Notes: generated by a model not told the origin, from the sequence alone. DNA of 9,523 nucleotides from Bacteroidales bacterium (GCA_004557195.1 SFER01000090.1:1-9523), one strand, 5' to 3'. Positions 1 through 6,570 are shown, numbered from the stretch's first letter. Translations and numbers: made by a program.

Positions 1-820
1 CTAATCCAACACATAACCGCCCGTATGGCATGAAGGAATCGTGGACTACTACATACAATTGCTGTTTTTCCATGTTATAAAACGCATTGAGTTCTTTGAT
101 CTCGCAATTATCGCCATCAAAACTTGAGTTCAACACTCTAATATTTCCTTTGTCGATGAGACACACTTGCCACTTATACCTATCACTGTCCATGCCGTAG
201 AGAAAGAATTCAGAACCATCATAGGATTTGAAAGGAATAAATATGGGTATTATTTCAAATCCTTTTTCCCGGTATTCGGTATAACTTGGCATGTGCTTTG
301 TCTCCGGCGCGACAAACGCATTGTCTAACGCGCTTTCGCCGACAAATATTTGACCTTTGTCGTTTAGCAGGAGCAGGACATCTCCAAGGTCGTACATGGG
401 CATGCCGAGCTTGATTGCACTTGCGGTGGCATATATTAAGGTTATGCCGTTGGATTCCGCCTTAAGTGCTCCAACAAGTTGGATTTGCTTCGATTTCGAT
501 TTGGAGAATACTTTAATGCGGTCTTTATTATCGACCATGAGCCAATAATTGTCCGAGAGTTTCTCGATGCTCGTCATGTTGCATTTCACCAACTCCTTGC
601 CTTGGAAGTTGATAATTCCTTTATACTCCTTGTCGGCAACAATGGCAATTCCGTCAGCCACATCGACAATCGAAGTGTATTTTGGCTTCACAAGCACTTC
701 GCCGGTTTCTGCATCTATTAAACCGAATTTTCCTTTTTTCTCAAATGGTTCGGGGACTGATGCAAGCGAGCACACTGCGCCAAACGCAATCATTAAAAAT
801 AAGAGATAACTTTTTTTCAT
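1..820 (-). CDS. Secreted WG-repeat-like protein, 3' part missing
   Basis: The minus strand is open from an ATG at 820-818 to the left edge, giving 273 codons and no stop, so the gene is cut by the window end. The N-terminus (MKKSYLLFLMIAFGAVCSLA) is a typical Sec signal peptide; Cys17 lacks a good lipobox, so a lipoprotein is less likely. Residues of about 30-75 carry WG-repeat-like units: GKFGLID, then TGEVLVKPKY, then YKGIINFQGKELVK. Later stretches (LLNDKGQIFVGE, VCLIDKGNIRVLNSS) look like further degenerate beta-hairpin repeats. Such proteins are thought to form beta-propeller or solenoid folds and are usually exported; the exact role and ligand are unknown. It is transcribed divergently from metK. 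The reading frame is secure and the family call is moderate. Confidence 0.8.
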   Translation of the reverse strand, partial: MKKSYLLFLMIAFGAVCSLASVPEPFEKKGKFGLIDAETGEVLVKPKYTSIVDVADGIAIVADKEYKGIINFQGKELVKCNMTSIEKLSDNYWLMVDNKDRIKVFSKSKSKQIQLVGALKAESNGITLIYATASAIKLGMPMYDLGDVLLLLNDKGQIFVGESALDNAFVAPETKHMPSYTEYREKGFEIIPIFIPFKSYDGSEFFLYGMDSDRYKWQVCLIDKGNIRVLNSSFDGDNCEIKELNAFYNMEKQQLYVVVHDSFMPYGRLCVGL

Positions 821-855
821 GATGATTAATGTTTATGTTAATAAATTGATAGTTG

Positions 856-863
856 CAAAGAAA
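856..863 (-). promoter_or_regulatory. Weak -7 element for the WG-repeat gene
   Basis: Read on the minus strand this is TTTCTTTG, a one-mismatch version of the Bacteroidetes -7 box TAnnTTTG, about 36 nt upstream of the ATG at 820. No convincing -33 TTTG lies at the usual 19-21 nt. The phased TCCAAATG repeats at 889-917 begin about 25 nt further upstream and may supply activator contacts. Confidence 0.3.
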
Positions 864-888
864 AGTAAATTTAATGCAATTCTATTGG

Positions 889-917
889 TCCAAATGAGTC
901 CAAATGTGCTCCAAATG
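889..917. repeat. Three helically phased TCCAAATG direct repeats
   Basis: Exact copies of TCCAAATG start at 889, 899 and 910, so they are spaced 10 and 11 bp apart, one turn of the helix each. They lie between the divergent WG-repeat gene and metK, upstream of the WG promoter region and about 40 bp before the metK -33 element. Same-face spacing of identical octamers suggests cooperative binding of a regulator. Which gene it would control is not clear from position alone, though the WG gene is nearer. Confidence 0.5.
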
Positions 918-957
918 CGATGTTATCTCAAAGTGAAAAATTAGTAATGTGCTTTTT

Positions 958-989
958 CTTGCGTAATTAATAATTAATGAGTATCTTTG
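958..989 (+). promoter_or_regulatory. metK promoter (Bacteroidetes sigma-ABfr type)
   Basis: The -7 element TATCTTTG at 982-989 matches TAnnTTTG exactly. The -33 element is cTTG at 958-961, with a 20-nt spacer. Transcription should start near 995-997, leaving a leader of about 120 nt that begins just before the first strand of the aptamer at 1004. The ppiD-like gene downstream has the same TATCTTTG box and the same spacing, which supports both calls. Confidence 0.75.
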
Positions 990-1003
990 CGGCGTGTTTA
1001 ACA

Positions 1004-1055
1004 ATGTGGAAAAATTTGGCTGCTTGCAACCACATAAAAAAATGCTAAAACTGCG
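1004..1055 (+). ncRNA. SAM-II-like riboswitch aptamer in the metK leader
   Basis: Stem P1 is ATGTGG (1004-1009) with CCACAT (1030-1035), six pairs. The loop 1010-1029 contains AATTT and ends in TTGCAA directly before the P1 3' strand. An A-rich strand and GCTAAAA (1044-1050) follow. This order of P1, U-rich loop, UUGCA, P1', A-rich linker and GCUAAA matches the SAM-II class as I remember it, and metK is a logical target because its product makes SAM. The pseudoknot pairing is not clean by eye: only GCA 1026-1028 with TGC 1043-1045, plus a weak outer pairing of 1021-1023 with 1053-1055. A related class such as SAM-V, or a new variant, is possible. The decisive test is a covariance search with the SAM-II model. 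Confidence 0.6.
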
Positions 1056-1121
1056 ATTCCAATCAACACTCTCCGAATCAACGATTAGCATTTTTTCCAC
1101 TCAAAAAAATTGGAAAAAATG
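1037..1121 (+). promoter_or_regulatory. Expression platform with alternative hairpins hiding the metK start codon
   Basis: Two perfect pairings share one strand. Antisequestor: AAAAAATGCTAA (1037-1048, the 3' part of the aptamer) pairs with TTAGCATTTTTT (1085-1096), 12 bp, with a nested GATTC/GAATC stem (1055-1059 with 1075-1079). Sequestor: CATTTTTTCCA (1089-1099) pairs with TGGAAAAAATG (1111-1121), 11 bp with an 11-nt loop, which includes the whole ATG of metK. They cannot form together. If SAM holds 1037-1050 in the aptamer, 1089-1099 is free to hide the start codon; without SAM the antisequestor forms and the start is open. The pairings are visible directly; the switching logic is inferred. 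Confidence 0.7.
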
Positions 1122-2414
1122 AACTATTTATTCACATCCGAATCTGTATCGGAAGGGCATCCCGACAAGGTTGCCGACCAAATCAGCGATGAAGTGCTCG
1201 ACCGCTTCATGGCTCACGACCCGCAATCCAAAGTGGCTTGCGAAACTCTTGTTACCACCGGACAGGTGGTTATCGCAGGCGAGGTGAAATCCAACGCCTA
1301 CATCGACCTTATGGACGCCGCGCGCACCGTTATCAACAAGATAGGCTACAACCGCAGCGAATACAAATTCGACGGCGACTCTTGCGGTGTGCTCAACGCG
1401 CTCCACGAGCAGAGCACCGACATCAACCGCGGCGTGGAGCGTGCCGACTCCGAGAATCAAGGTGCCGGTGACCAAGGCATGATGTTTGGCTACGCTTGCA
1501 ACGAAACCGAGAACTATATGCCGGTGTCAATCGACCTTGCACACCTGCTCATGCGCGTGCTTGCCGACATTCGCCGCGAAGGGAAGGTTATGACCTATCT
1601 CCGTCCCGACTCAAAGAGCCAGGTTACAGTGGAATATGACAGCGAAACCAACAAGCCGGTGCGCATCCACACAATCGTTATCTCCACTCAGCACGACGAG
1701 TTTATTCTCCCCGCCGACGATTCGCAAGAGGCTGCCGATGCCGCCGACACCGCAATGCACGACCAAATCTTTGCCGATGTGCGCGACATTCTCATCCCTC
1801 GAGTTGTTGCCATGCTCCCAGACAGTGTTAAATCGCTCTTCGACAGCAATCTCAAACTCTATGTAAACCCCACAGGCAAATTTGTCATCGGAGGTCCTCA
1901 CGGCGACACCGGTCTCACCGGACGCAAAATCATCGTTGACACCTATGGCGGCAAGGGCGCTCACGGCGGTGGCGCATTCTCGGGCAAAGACCCCTCGAAA
2001 GTGGACCGCTCGGCAGCATACGCCGCGCGACATATTGCCAAAAATGCTGTTGCGGCAGGCGTTGCCGACGAGATTCTCGTGCAGGTGGCTTATGCCATCG
2101 GTGTGGCACAGCCGGTTAGTTTCTATGTGAACACTTTCGGCACCAACCACACCAAATTCTCGGATGCCGAACTCTCGCAAATCCTCGAGCCGATCTTCGA
2201 CATGCGTCCGGCAGCCATCGAACGCCGTCTCAAGCTTCGTGCTCCTATCTACGAAGAGACCGCAGCCTATGGGCACATGGGTCGCACTCCGCAAATCGTC
2301 ACCAAGCACTTCCACTCGAAATACGAAGGCGACAAAGACATTGTGTGCGAACTCTTCACATGGGAAAAACTCGATTATGTAGAAGCAATTAAAGCCGCAA
2401 TAAGCAGCAAATAA
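1119..2414 (+). CDS. metK: S-adenosylmethionine synthetase (methionine adenosyltransferase)
   Basis: It makes S-adenosylmethionine from methionine and ATP, releasing phosphate and diphosphate, in the cytoplasm as a homotetramer; SAM is the general methyl donor. All signature elements are present: GHPDK at residues 13-17 (ATP binding), the GAGDQG hexapeptide at 115-120, the GGGAFSGKDP phosphate-binding loop at 283-292, and the C-terminal MRTP-like stretch HMGRTP near 386-391. The length of 431 aa fits the longer Bacteroidales form. The ATG at 1119 is preferred over the in-frame TTG at 1110 because MNYLFTSESVSEGHPDK is the usual N-terminus and because this ATG is the one enclosed by the leader hairpin. 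It appears monocistronic, with its own promoter and a terminator hairpin after the stop. Control is probably by the SAM-responsive leader. Confidence 0.98.
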   Translation: MNYLFTSESVSEGHPDKVADQISDEVLDRFMAHDPQSKVACETLVTTGQVVIAGEVKSNAYIDLMDAARTVINKIGYNRSEYKFDGDSCGVLNALHEQSTDINRGVERADSENQGAGDQGMMFGYACNETENYMPVSIDLAHLLMRVLADIRREGKVMTYLRPDSKSQVTVEYDSETNKPVRIHTIVISTQHDEFILPADDSQEAADAADTAMHDQIFADVRDILIPRVVAMLPDSVKSLFDSNLKLYVNPTGKFVIGGPHGDTGLTGRKIIVDTYGGKGAHGGGAFSGKDPSKVDRSAAYAARHIAKNAVAAGVADEILVQVAYAIGVAQPVSFYVNTFGTNHTKFSDAELSQILEPIFDMRPAAIERRLKLRAPIYEETAAYGHMGRTPQIVTKHFHSKYEGDKDIVCELFTWEKLDYVEAIKAAISSK

Positions 2415-2423
2415 CTCACATTT

Positions 2424-2460
2424 CGCCTTATTTTTGCCTCATTTGGCGAAAAATAAGGCG
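2424..2460 (+). terminator. Hairpin after metK
   Basis: CGCCTTATTTTT (2424-2435) pairs perfectly with AAAAATAAGGCG (2449-2460), with an inner GCC/GGC stem and one bulged G. It starts 9 nt after the metK stop. The U-run after the stem is short (CAATTTT), so it may work mainly as an mRNA 3' end stabiliser or a leaky terminator. The -33 element of the next promoter begins only 5 nt beyond it. Confidence 0.65.
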
Positions 2461-2464
2461 CAAT

Positions 2465-2496
2465 TTTGGCTGTATCTACAAAATTTGTTATCTTTG
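2465..2496 (+). promoter_or_regulatory. Promoter of the ppiD-like gene
   Basis: TTTG at 2465-2468, a 20-nt spacer, and TATCTTTG at 2489-2496 give a full match to the Bacteroidetes consensus. Transcription should begin near 2503, leaving a 5' UTR of about 60 nt that ends in an A/T-rich stretch before the ATG at 2562. No Shine-Dalgarno is seen. An ATG-less extension of the frame back to 2466 would overlap this promoter and is therefore unlikely to be translated. Confidence 0.8.
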
Positions 2497-2561
2497 CGTG
2501 CTTTTATTGCCACTCAGGCAGTTTGCTATTTTTGAAAATTAATAATACAACAATTTATATA

Positions 2562-4622
2562 ATGGCAGCATTAGAGAAAATTAGAAAAAAATCAGTATTC
2601 CTGATTGTTGTTATCGGTGTGGCGCTTTTCGCTTTCATCATCGGTGACTTTTTAAATTCAGGTCAGACATTCTTTGGCAATGCGACTACAGTAGCCAAAG
2701 TTGGCGGTGAAAAAATCGACATCCATCAATTCCAAAGCAATTTGGAGGAGATGTCGCAACAAGTGCAGAACTCAGGTCAGCAAATCGACATGGCGCTTAT
2801 CCAACAACGCGTCCTCGAAAACATGATTGATGAGAAACTCTTCAACAAGGAAATCGAGAAGCTCGGTATCGAAGTGAGCGACGAAGAACTCACAGAATAC
2901 ATGACCGGTCGTTTCGCTACCCCGCAAATGTATCAATTCGCACAACAGATGGGTGCTCCCGACACAAAGACTCTTTACGACATGTTGTTCAACCCATCAA
3001 AATACAACCTCAACAACGAGATGGTGGCTCCTGCCAAGGCTGAATGGCTCAAGATGGAGAAAAATATCACATTGCAAGTTTCGCAAATGAAACTCGCCAA
3101 CCTCATCATCGGTACAATCCCGGCAAATGACCTCGACGTTAAAGCGCTCAACGCCGGTAACGCCACTTCAAGCGTGCTCCTCGTTCAAAAACCATTCTCT
3201 TCGGTTTCCGACGACGACGCTAAGGTTTCGGATGAAGAAATCAACGCTCGCTACGCTTCCGACAAAGGCATGTTCCGCCAAAAACAAGAAGTGCGCCGCA
3301 TCCACTACATCACAGTCGATATCAAACCATCGGCTGCCGATGAAGCCGCTGCCAACCGCCTCTTCGTTTCTGCCGACAGCGCACTTCGCAACACTGCCGG
3401 TATCGAGGCTGTAACTACCAATTCCGACCTCATGGTGAAGAACTCAACAAGCCGTCTCTCCGACATCTCCAACACCAAGGTGAAAGACTTCGTTGCCGCA
3501 GCAGCCGTTGGCGCTGTGAGCGAAATGACACACATTGGCGACACCTACTCGGTAGTTAAACTCCTCGGCAAAACCGTAGAAGTGGATTCTATCCTCGTTG
3601 ATATGGTGGCTGTAGAAGGTGAGAAATCGGTTCAAGACTCTATCCTCAACCTCCTCAAAGGCGGCAAGACCGTTGCCGAAATCGAGAAAGTTAAAGGCGT
3701 GAGCGGTTCACAAGCCGACATTTGGCTCGACCTCGTAAAAGCGGCTCCCACAGCCGACGTTAAAGCCAAGCTCCTCGGTGCCGACAAGGGGTTCTTCGTG
3801 TTCGACAGCAACGACCGCATGGCTATCCTCTACAACGTGAAGGACAAAAAAGCTCCTAAGACCGTGTATGAATATGCCGAAGTGTCCTACCGCGTTCTCC
3901 CAAGCGAAGAAACCACTCGCGGCTTGCGCAACGCCCTCAACTCGTTTGTAGCAAACAACCAAAACAGCAAAGACTTTGCCGAAAACGCTATCAAAGCCGG
4001 CTACACAGCCATCGAATCGCAACTCACTGTAGATATGCCGCAAATCGACCGCATCCCCTACACTCGCAAGGCTATTCAATGGGCTTTCAACGCCAAAGCA
4101 GGCGAAGTTTCTCCTATCTTCGACAAGGAAAACAACGACAAGATGCTCGTTGTAACTCTCGACGAAGTGCTCGACAACAAATACACTCCTGTTAGCGACC
4201 CCGCTGTCAAGATGCTCCTCACTTCTTTGATTCGCAACGACAAAAAAGCAGAGAAAATCATCGCCGACTTCAATGGCAAAGCTAACGACCTCAACGGTTA
4301 TGCTTCTGTAATGGGCGTGCAAGTTGACTCGGTTAAATGCAACTTCGCTCAACCGTTCATCCCCGGCGCAGGTTACGAACCCGCTCTCGTTGGCGCCATC
4401 TCGGCTGCCGAACCGGGCAAACTCGTAGGTCCGGTGAAGGGTCAAAACGGTGTGTTCTACTTCCAAGTTACCGGTGTTGACAACAATGTTCCCGAAATCG
4501 GTAAAGAACAAGCCGGCAACCGCTTCTCTTCGATGTATGGCGGCAACTCGGTAATGCAACGCTTCTACGAAATCCTCAAAGAGGACAACAAAGTGGAATA
4601 CATGCTCCAGAAATTCTATTAA
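2562..4622 (+). CDS. PpiD/SurA-like peptidyl-prolyl isomerase, periplasmic chaperone
   Basis: A 686-aa protein anchored in the inner membrane by one N-terminal helix (residues about 11-30, FLIVVIGVALFAFIIGDFL) after a short basic cytoplasmic end (EKIRKKS), with the rest in the periplasm. This is the PpiD layout. Residues of about 40-180 resemble the SurA N-terminal chaperone domain (VGGEKIDIHQFQ, then VLENMIDEKLF, then the helix EVSDEELTEYM). The middle (from RRIHYITVDIK) and C-terminal thirds contain parvulin-like regions, with AFNAKAGEVSPIF and AAEPGKLVGPVKGQNGVFYF resembling parvulin cores; isomerase activity may be partly lost. Such proteins help newly exported proteins fold near the Sec channel. 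The ATG at 2562 (MAALEKIRKKS) is chosen because it starts the anchor and follows a good promoter. It stands alone, closed by a strong terminator. Confidence 0.9.
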   Translation: MAALEKIRKKSVFLIVVIGVALFAFIIGDFLNSGQTFFGNATTVAKVGGEKIDIHQFQSNLEEMSQQVQNSGQQIDMALIQQRVLENMIDEKLFNKEIEKLGIEVSDEELTEYMTGRFATPQMYQFAQQMGAPDTKTLYDMLFNPSKYNLNNEMVAPAKAEWLKMEKNITLQVSQMKLANLIIGTIPANDLDVKALNAGNATSSVLLVQKPFSSVSDDDAKVSDEEINARYASDKGMFRQKQEVRRIHYITVDIKPSAADEAAANRLFVSADSALRNTAGIEAVTTNSDLMVKNSTSRLSDISNTKVKDFVAAAAVGAVSEMTHIGDTYSVVKLLGKTVEVDSILVDMVAVEGEKSVQDSILNLLKGGKTVAEIEKVKGVSGSQADIWLDLVKAAPTADVKAKLLGADKGFFVFDSNDRMAILYNVKDKKAPKTVYEYAEVSYRVLPSEETTRGLRNALNSFVANNQNSKDFAENAIKAGYTAIESQLTVDMPQIDRIPYTRKAIQWAFNAKAGEVSPIFDKENNDKMLVVTLDEVLDNKYTPVSDPAVKMLLTSLIRNDKKAEKIIADFNGKANDLNGYASVMGVQVDSVKCNFAQPFIPGAGYEPALVGAISAAEPGKLVGPVKGQNGVFYFQVTGVDNNVPEIGKEQAGNRFSSMYGGNSVMQRFYEILKEDNKVEYMLQKFY

Positions 4623-4648
4623 TCCACCCCGATTAATCAATATCACAC

Positions 4649-4686
4649 AGCGAAGTCGCCCCACCGGGTGGCTTCGCTGATTTTTT
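4649..4686 (+). terminator. Strong intrinsic terminator after the ppiD-like gene
   Basis: AGCGAAGTCGCCC (4649-4661) pairs with GGGTGGCTTCGCT (4666-4678) over 13 bp with two G-U wobbles and a CACC loop, followed two bases later by six T residues (4681-4686). This is a classic rho-independent terminator, 27 nt after the stop codon. Confidence 0.93.
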
Positions 4687-4698
4687 ATCCCCACACCC

Positions 4699-4730
4699 CT
4701 TGCAATCCTCGAAAATAATCGCTAAATTGC
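4699..4730 (+). promoter_or_regulatory. Possible promoter of the unknown membrane-anchored gene
   Basis: CTTG at 4699-4702, a 20-nt spacer and TAAATTGC at 4723-4730 sit where a promoter is needed, between the terminator and the ATG at 4759. The -33 and the spacing match the other promoters here, but the -7 box has two mismatches to TAnnTTTG. Confidence 0.4.
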
Positions 4731-4758
4731 GGCCTGAAACCACTAAACCGACAACTCT

Positions 4759-5889
4759 ATGAAACCAAGAAGACTTCTCACCGCCATCATTGTGAGCGCC
4801 GTAATCGCCTTTGCATACATCAAATTCGAAGAATGGAACGACTTTAGAATCGTCAACGAGGAACGCACCACCGAAATTTGCGACAAATTCATCGAAAAGC
4901 ATCCCAAGTCGTCCCACACCGACTCGGTGGCTTATCTCCGCACAAAACTCGCTTTCTATAAAGACGATTTCTATGCCGCACAAGACTATATCTATGACTA
5001 TCGCGAGCGCTTCCCCTATGGCGCGCACATCGAAGATATCGACTATTTGGAAATCCTATGCGACCACAAAATGAACGGATTCTCATGGACAGTAATCGAC
5101 CGATTTAACGAATTGTACCCCTCGAGCAAATACAAGCGGCAAATCGATGCCATGGCCGACCGCAAGTGGAACGAATGCATTGCATCCTACGACACCCTCG
5201 CCGCCAAAGCCCACGAGAAAGCAGCATCCTACCTCCGCGAAATGCTCACCTACCTCAAAGAACACAAAACCCACACCGTAGGGATTGTAATCAATCCCGA
5301 TATCAGAGTGAAAGACTATGCCGACTACAGCTCCACCGTACACATGATTTTGGACAACGCCCCAACAGGCAGATTACACATAGGCATTAACACGGTAAAA
5401 AGCAAAATTGTGCATTTAGGCGACAATTTCAGCGAACGACGAATAAACGAAATCAGCAAAGACATCATCTCAAGCATCCAATCGGCATTCAACGACATAT
5501 TCGGCTTCGGCACTATCCAACTGAGCACTAATGCCCCGGCAGATGCCCCCACATGGACAATCAACTACAAAATCAGAAACCTTGAGACAAAAGAATTTGG
5601 CGAAACCGTGCCGCAACTATACGAAATCTACACCGGACCAATACAAATCGACCCCGATGCAGTAATTGTAGGCACTCAAATGTCGATTTACTGCCACCTC
5701 ACAATCCCCGGCAGCGACACCGATTTTAAATACAATGTGGAAGTAACACCAGAAAATGCCCTCCGTTGGACAACGTTCGACAACGAAGACGGCAACCTGG
5801 TTTCGGAGGCCTACTACCACATAACCCGCTCCTGCCTCAACCGCTACATCACCCACCTAAAATCCACCTTCGCCCTCCCCACCGACTGA
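4759..5889 (+). CDS. Membrane-anchored protein of unknown function, helical-repeat N-half
   Basis: I do not recognise this 376-aa protein. It starts with a basic end (MKPRR) and one hydrophobic segment (LLTAIIVSAVIAFAYI, residues 6-21), so it is probably anchored in the inner membrane with its body outside, or exported. Residues of about 35-170 are helical, with alternating Tyr/Asp/Glu-rich helices (FIEKHPKSSHTDSVAYLRTKLAFYKDD, then AAQDYIYDYRERFP) that resemble the TPR-like repeats of YbgF/BamD-type proteins. From about 175 the protein turns beta-rich (VGIVINPDIRV; TWTINYKIRN; MSIYCHLTIPG), suggesting a separate C-terminal domain. It has no operon partner: a terminator lies before it and a convergent gene after it. 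Start choice is simple, as only this ATG precedes the membrane segment. Confidence 0.85.
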   Translation: MKPRRLLTAIIVSAVIAFAYIKFEEWNDFRIVNEERTTEICDKFIEKHPKSSHTDSVAYLRTKLAFYKDDFYAAQDYIYDYRERFPYGAHIEDIDYLEILCDHKMNGFSWTVIDRFNELYPSSKYKRQIDAMADRKWNECIASYDTLAAKAHEKAASYLREMLTYLKEHKTHTVGIVINPDIRVKDYADYSSTVHMILDNAPTGRLHIGINTVKSKIVHLGDNFSERRINEISKDIISSIQSAFNDIFGFGTIQLSTNAPADAPTWTINYKIRNLETKEFGETVPQLYEIYTGPIQIDPDAVIVGTQMSIYCHLTIPGSDTDFKYNVEVTPENALRWTTFDNEDGNLVSEAYYHITRSCLNRYITHLKSTFALPTD

Positions 5890-5982
5890 AAATTAACTTA
5901 TATACCCGCGCAGAAACAACCGCGCAAGGAGATATAGCAGCAAAAGGAGTTCCATCGGTTGCAAAACGGGGTGGTTCCTCGC

Positions 5983-6264
5983 TTAGGGGTTGTAGAGGTC
6001 GTGGTTGAAGAAGTTGAGGACATCCATGGCGGCGGCATAGGCTTGCGCGGCGGGGCTGTCGGGGGCGATGTTCTTGGCTCGCGCGTAGTCGCTCACCGCA
6101 AGGCTTGTGTGCCCCTTTTTCATGTGTATGTTGCCGCGCCAAAATAGGAGTGTGGCATCGTCGGGATGTTCCGCCAATGCCTGTTCAACGGCTGCAAGTG
6201 CTTCCTCGATGCGGTCGTCGGCAAGCATGGCTTTGATTTGTTCTATGATTTTCTCCATTTCCAT
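5983..6264 (-). CDS. Small TPR-repeat protein
   Basis: A 93-aa acidic, all-helical protein. Residues of about 3-34 form a TPR-like helix pair (IIEQIKAMLADDRIEEALAA, then VEQALAEHPDD), and 38-69 form a clear TPR unit (LLFWRGNIHMKKG, then AVSDYARAKNIAPDSP). It has no signal peptide and should be a cytoplasmic protein-protein interaction module; its partner is unknown. Either ATG 6264 or the in-frame ATG 6258 could be used. The promoter is so close that the mRNA leader would be only about 7 or 13 nt. The gene converges on the unknown gene at 4759-5889, with 93 nt between the stops and no obvious intrinsic terminator there. Confidence 0.85.
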   Translation of the reverse strand: MEMEKIIEQIKAMLADDRIEEALAAVEQALAEHPDDATLLFWRGNIHMKKGHTSLAVSDYARAKNIAPDSPAAQAYAAAMDVLNFFNHDLYNP

Positions 6265-6277
6265 CTGTTTTGTAGCG

Positions 6278-6309
6278 CAAAGTTACCACCTTTCGCTCAT
6301 TCCTGCAAG
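6278..6309 (-). promoter_or_regulatory. Promoter of the small TPR gene
   Basis: Read on the minus strand, cTTG (6309-6306), a 20-nt spacer and TAACTTTG (6285-6278) match the Bacteroidetes promoter, with a perfect -7. The predicted start near 6271 lies about 7 nt before the ATG at 6264, so the transcript is nearly leaderless. Confidence 0.75.
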
Positions 6310-6325
6310 CAGAGGGCGATGCCCT

Positions 6326-6366
6326 AAAAAAGGAAAATGCCCGACACCATGTGGTGCGGGACATTT
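6326..6366 (-). terminator. Terminator of the tRNA-Leu transcript
   Basis: On the minus strand AAATG-CCCG-CACC pairs with GGTG-CGGG-CATTT over 13 bp, with one bulged U on each arm and an ACAT loop (6366-6335), followed by TCC and six T residues (6331-6326). It begins 6 nt after the tRNA 3' end. Confidence 0.8.
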
Positions 6367-6371
6367 ATGGG

Positions 6372-6455
6372 TGCCCGGGACCGGACTCGAACCGACAAGG
6401 ACGTGAATCCAATAGAACCTGAAACTATCGCGTCTACCAATTTCGCCACCCGGGC
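6372..6455 (-). tRNA. tRNA-Leu, anticodon CAG
   Basis: An 84-nt class II tRNA. The acceptor stem is GCCCGGG with CCCGGGC and discriminator A73. The D arm has GCG/CGC with the AAATTGGTAGA loop. The anticodon loop TTCAGGT gives CAG (window 6419-6421), reading CUG. A long variable arm closes with GGA/TCC, and the T loop is TTCGAGT. The CCA end is not encoded (the next bases are CCC), so it must be added after transcription. The anticodon stem ATAGT/TCTAT has a U-U mismatch at the loop-closing pair, which is unusual but tolerable. Confidence 0.95.
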
Positions 6456-6466
6456 TTTACGCTCGG

Positions 6467-6474
6467 CAAAGGTA
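6467..6474 (-). promoter_or_regulatory. -7 element for tRNA-Leu
   Basis: On the minus strand this reads TACCTTTG, an exact TAnnTTTG, ending 11 nt before the tRNA 5' end, so transcription would start only a few bases before the mature tRNA. No clear TTTG is seen 19-21 nt upstream; TTCG lies at 17 nt. Confidence 0.6.
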
Positions 6475-6570
6475 GTCAAAATTTTTTGTAACGAAGCCGT
6501 TTTTCATCACAAAATTCGCACAAGTGCGTTTTTTTTCACAGTTTCCGGGGGTGTAATGTGTTAAATTTTG

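Noticed and set aside
1004..1048. A 14-codon upstream ORF (MWKNLAACNHIKKC) before metK that could be an attenuation leader peptide.
   Set aside because: It has no Met codons beyond the start, its ATG lies in stem P1 and its stop in the aptamer core, and the SAM-II-like fold explains the same bases better. It is most likely chance.
1037..1096. The 12-bp hairpin ending in TTTTTT as an intrinsic terminator before metK.
   Set aside because: The U-run is inside the stem and the stem is A/T rich. Termination in the SAM-free state would also give the wrong direction of control for a SAM synthetase.
1110..1118. TTG at 1110 as the metK start.
   Set aside because: The ATG at 1119 gives the family N-terminus, and it is the codon covered by the leader hairpin.
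1611..2315. Long minus-strand open frame opposite metK, and a similar one at 3708-4694 opposite the ppiD-like gene.
   Set aside because: These are shadows of the strongly biased codons of the real plus-strand genes; they have no promoter, no family features and no neighbours in operon.
2466..2561. A 32-residue N-terminal extension of the ppiD-like protein.
   Set aside because: It would start inside the promoter, has no ATG at its beginning, and adds residues unlike the family before the normal basic anchor start.
5890..5982. Possible terminator between the convergent unknown gene and TPR gene.
   Set aside because: Only short GC repeats (CCGCGC twice) are present as direct copies; no stable inverted repeat with a U-run was found on either strand.
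6300..6460. tRNA-Leu as an integration site for a mobile element carrying the lysis genes.
   Set aside because: The lysis genes are on the 5' side of the tRNA, no duplicate of the tRNA 3' end is seen in the window, and no integrase is present.
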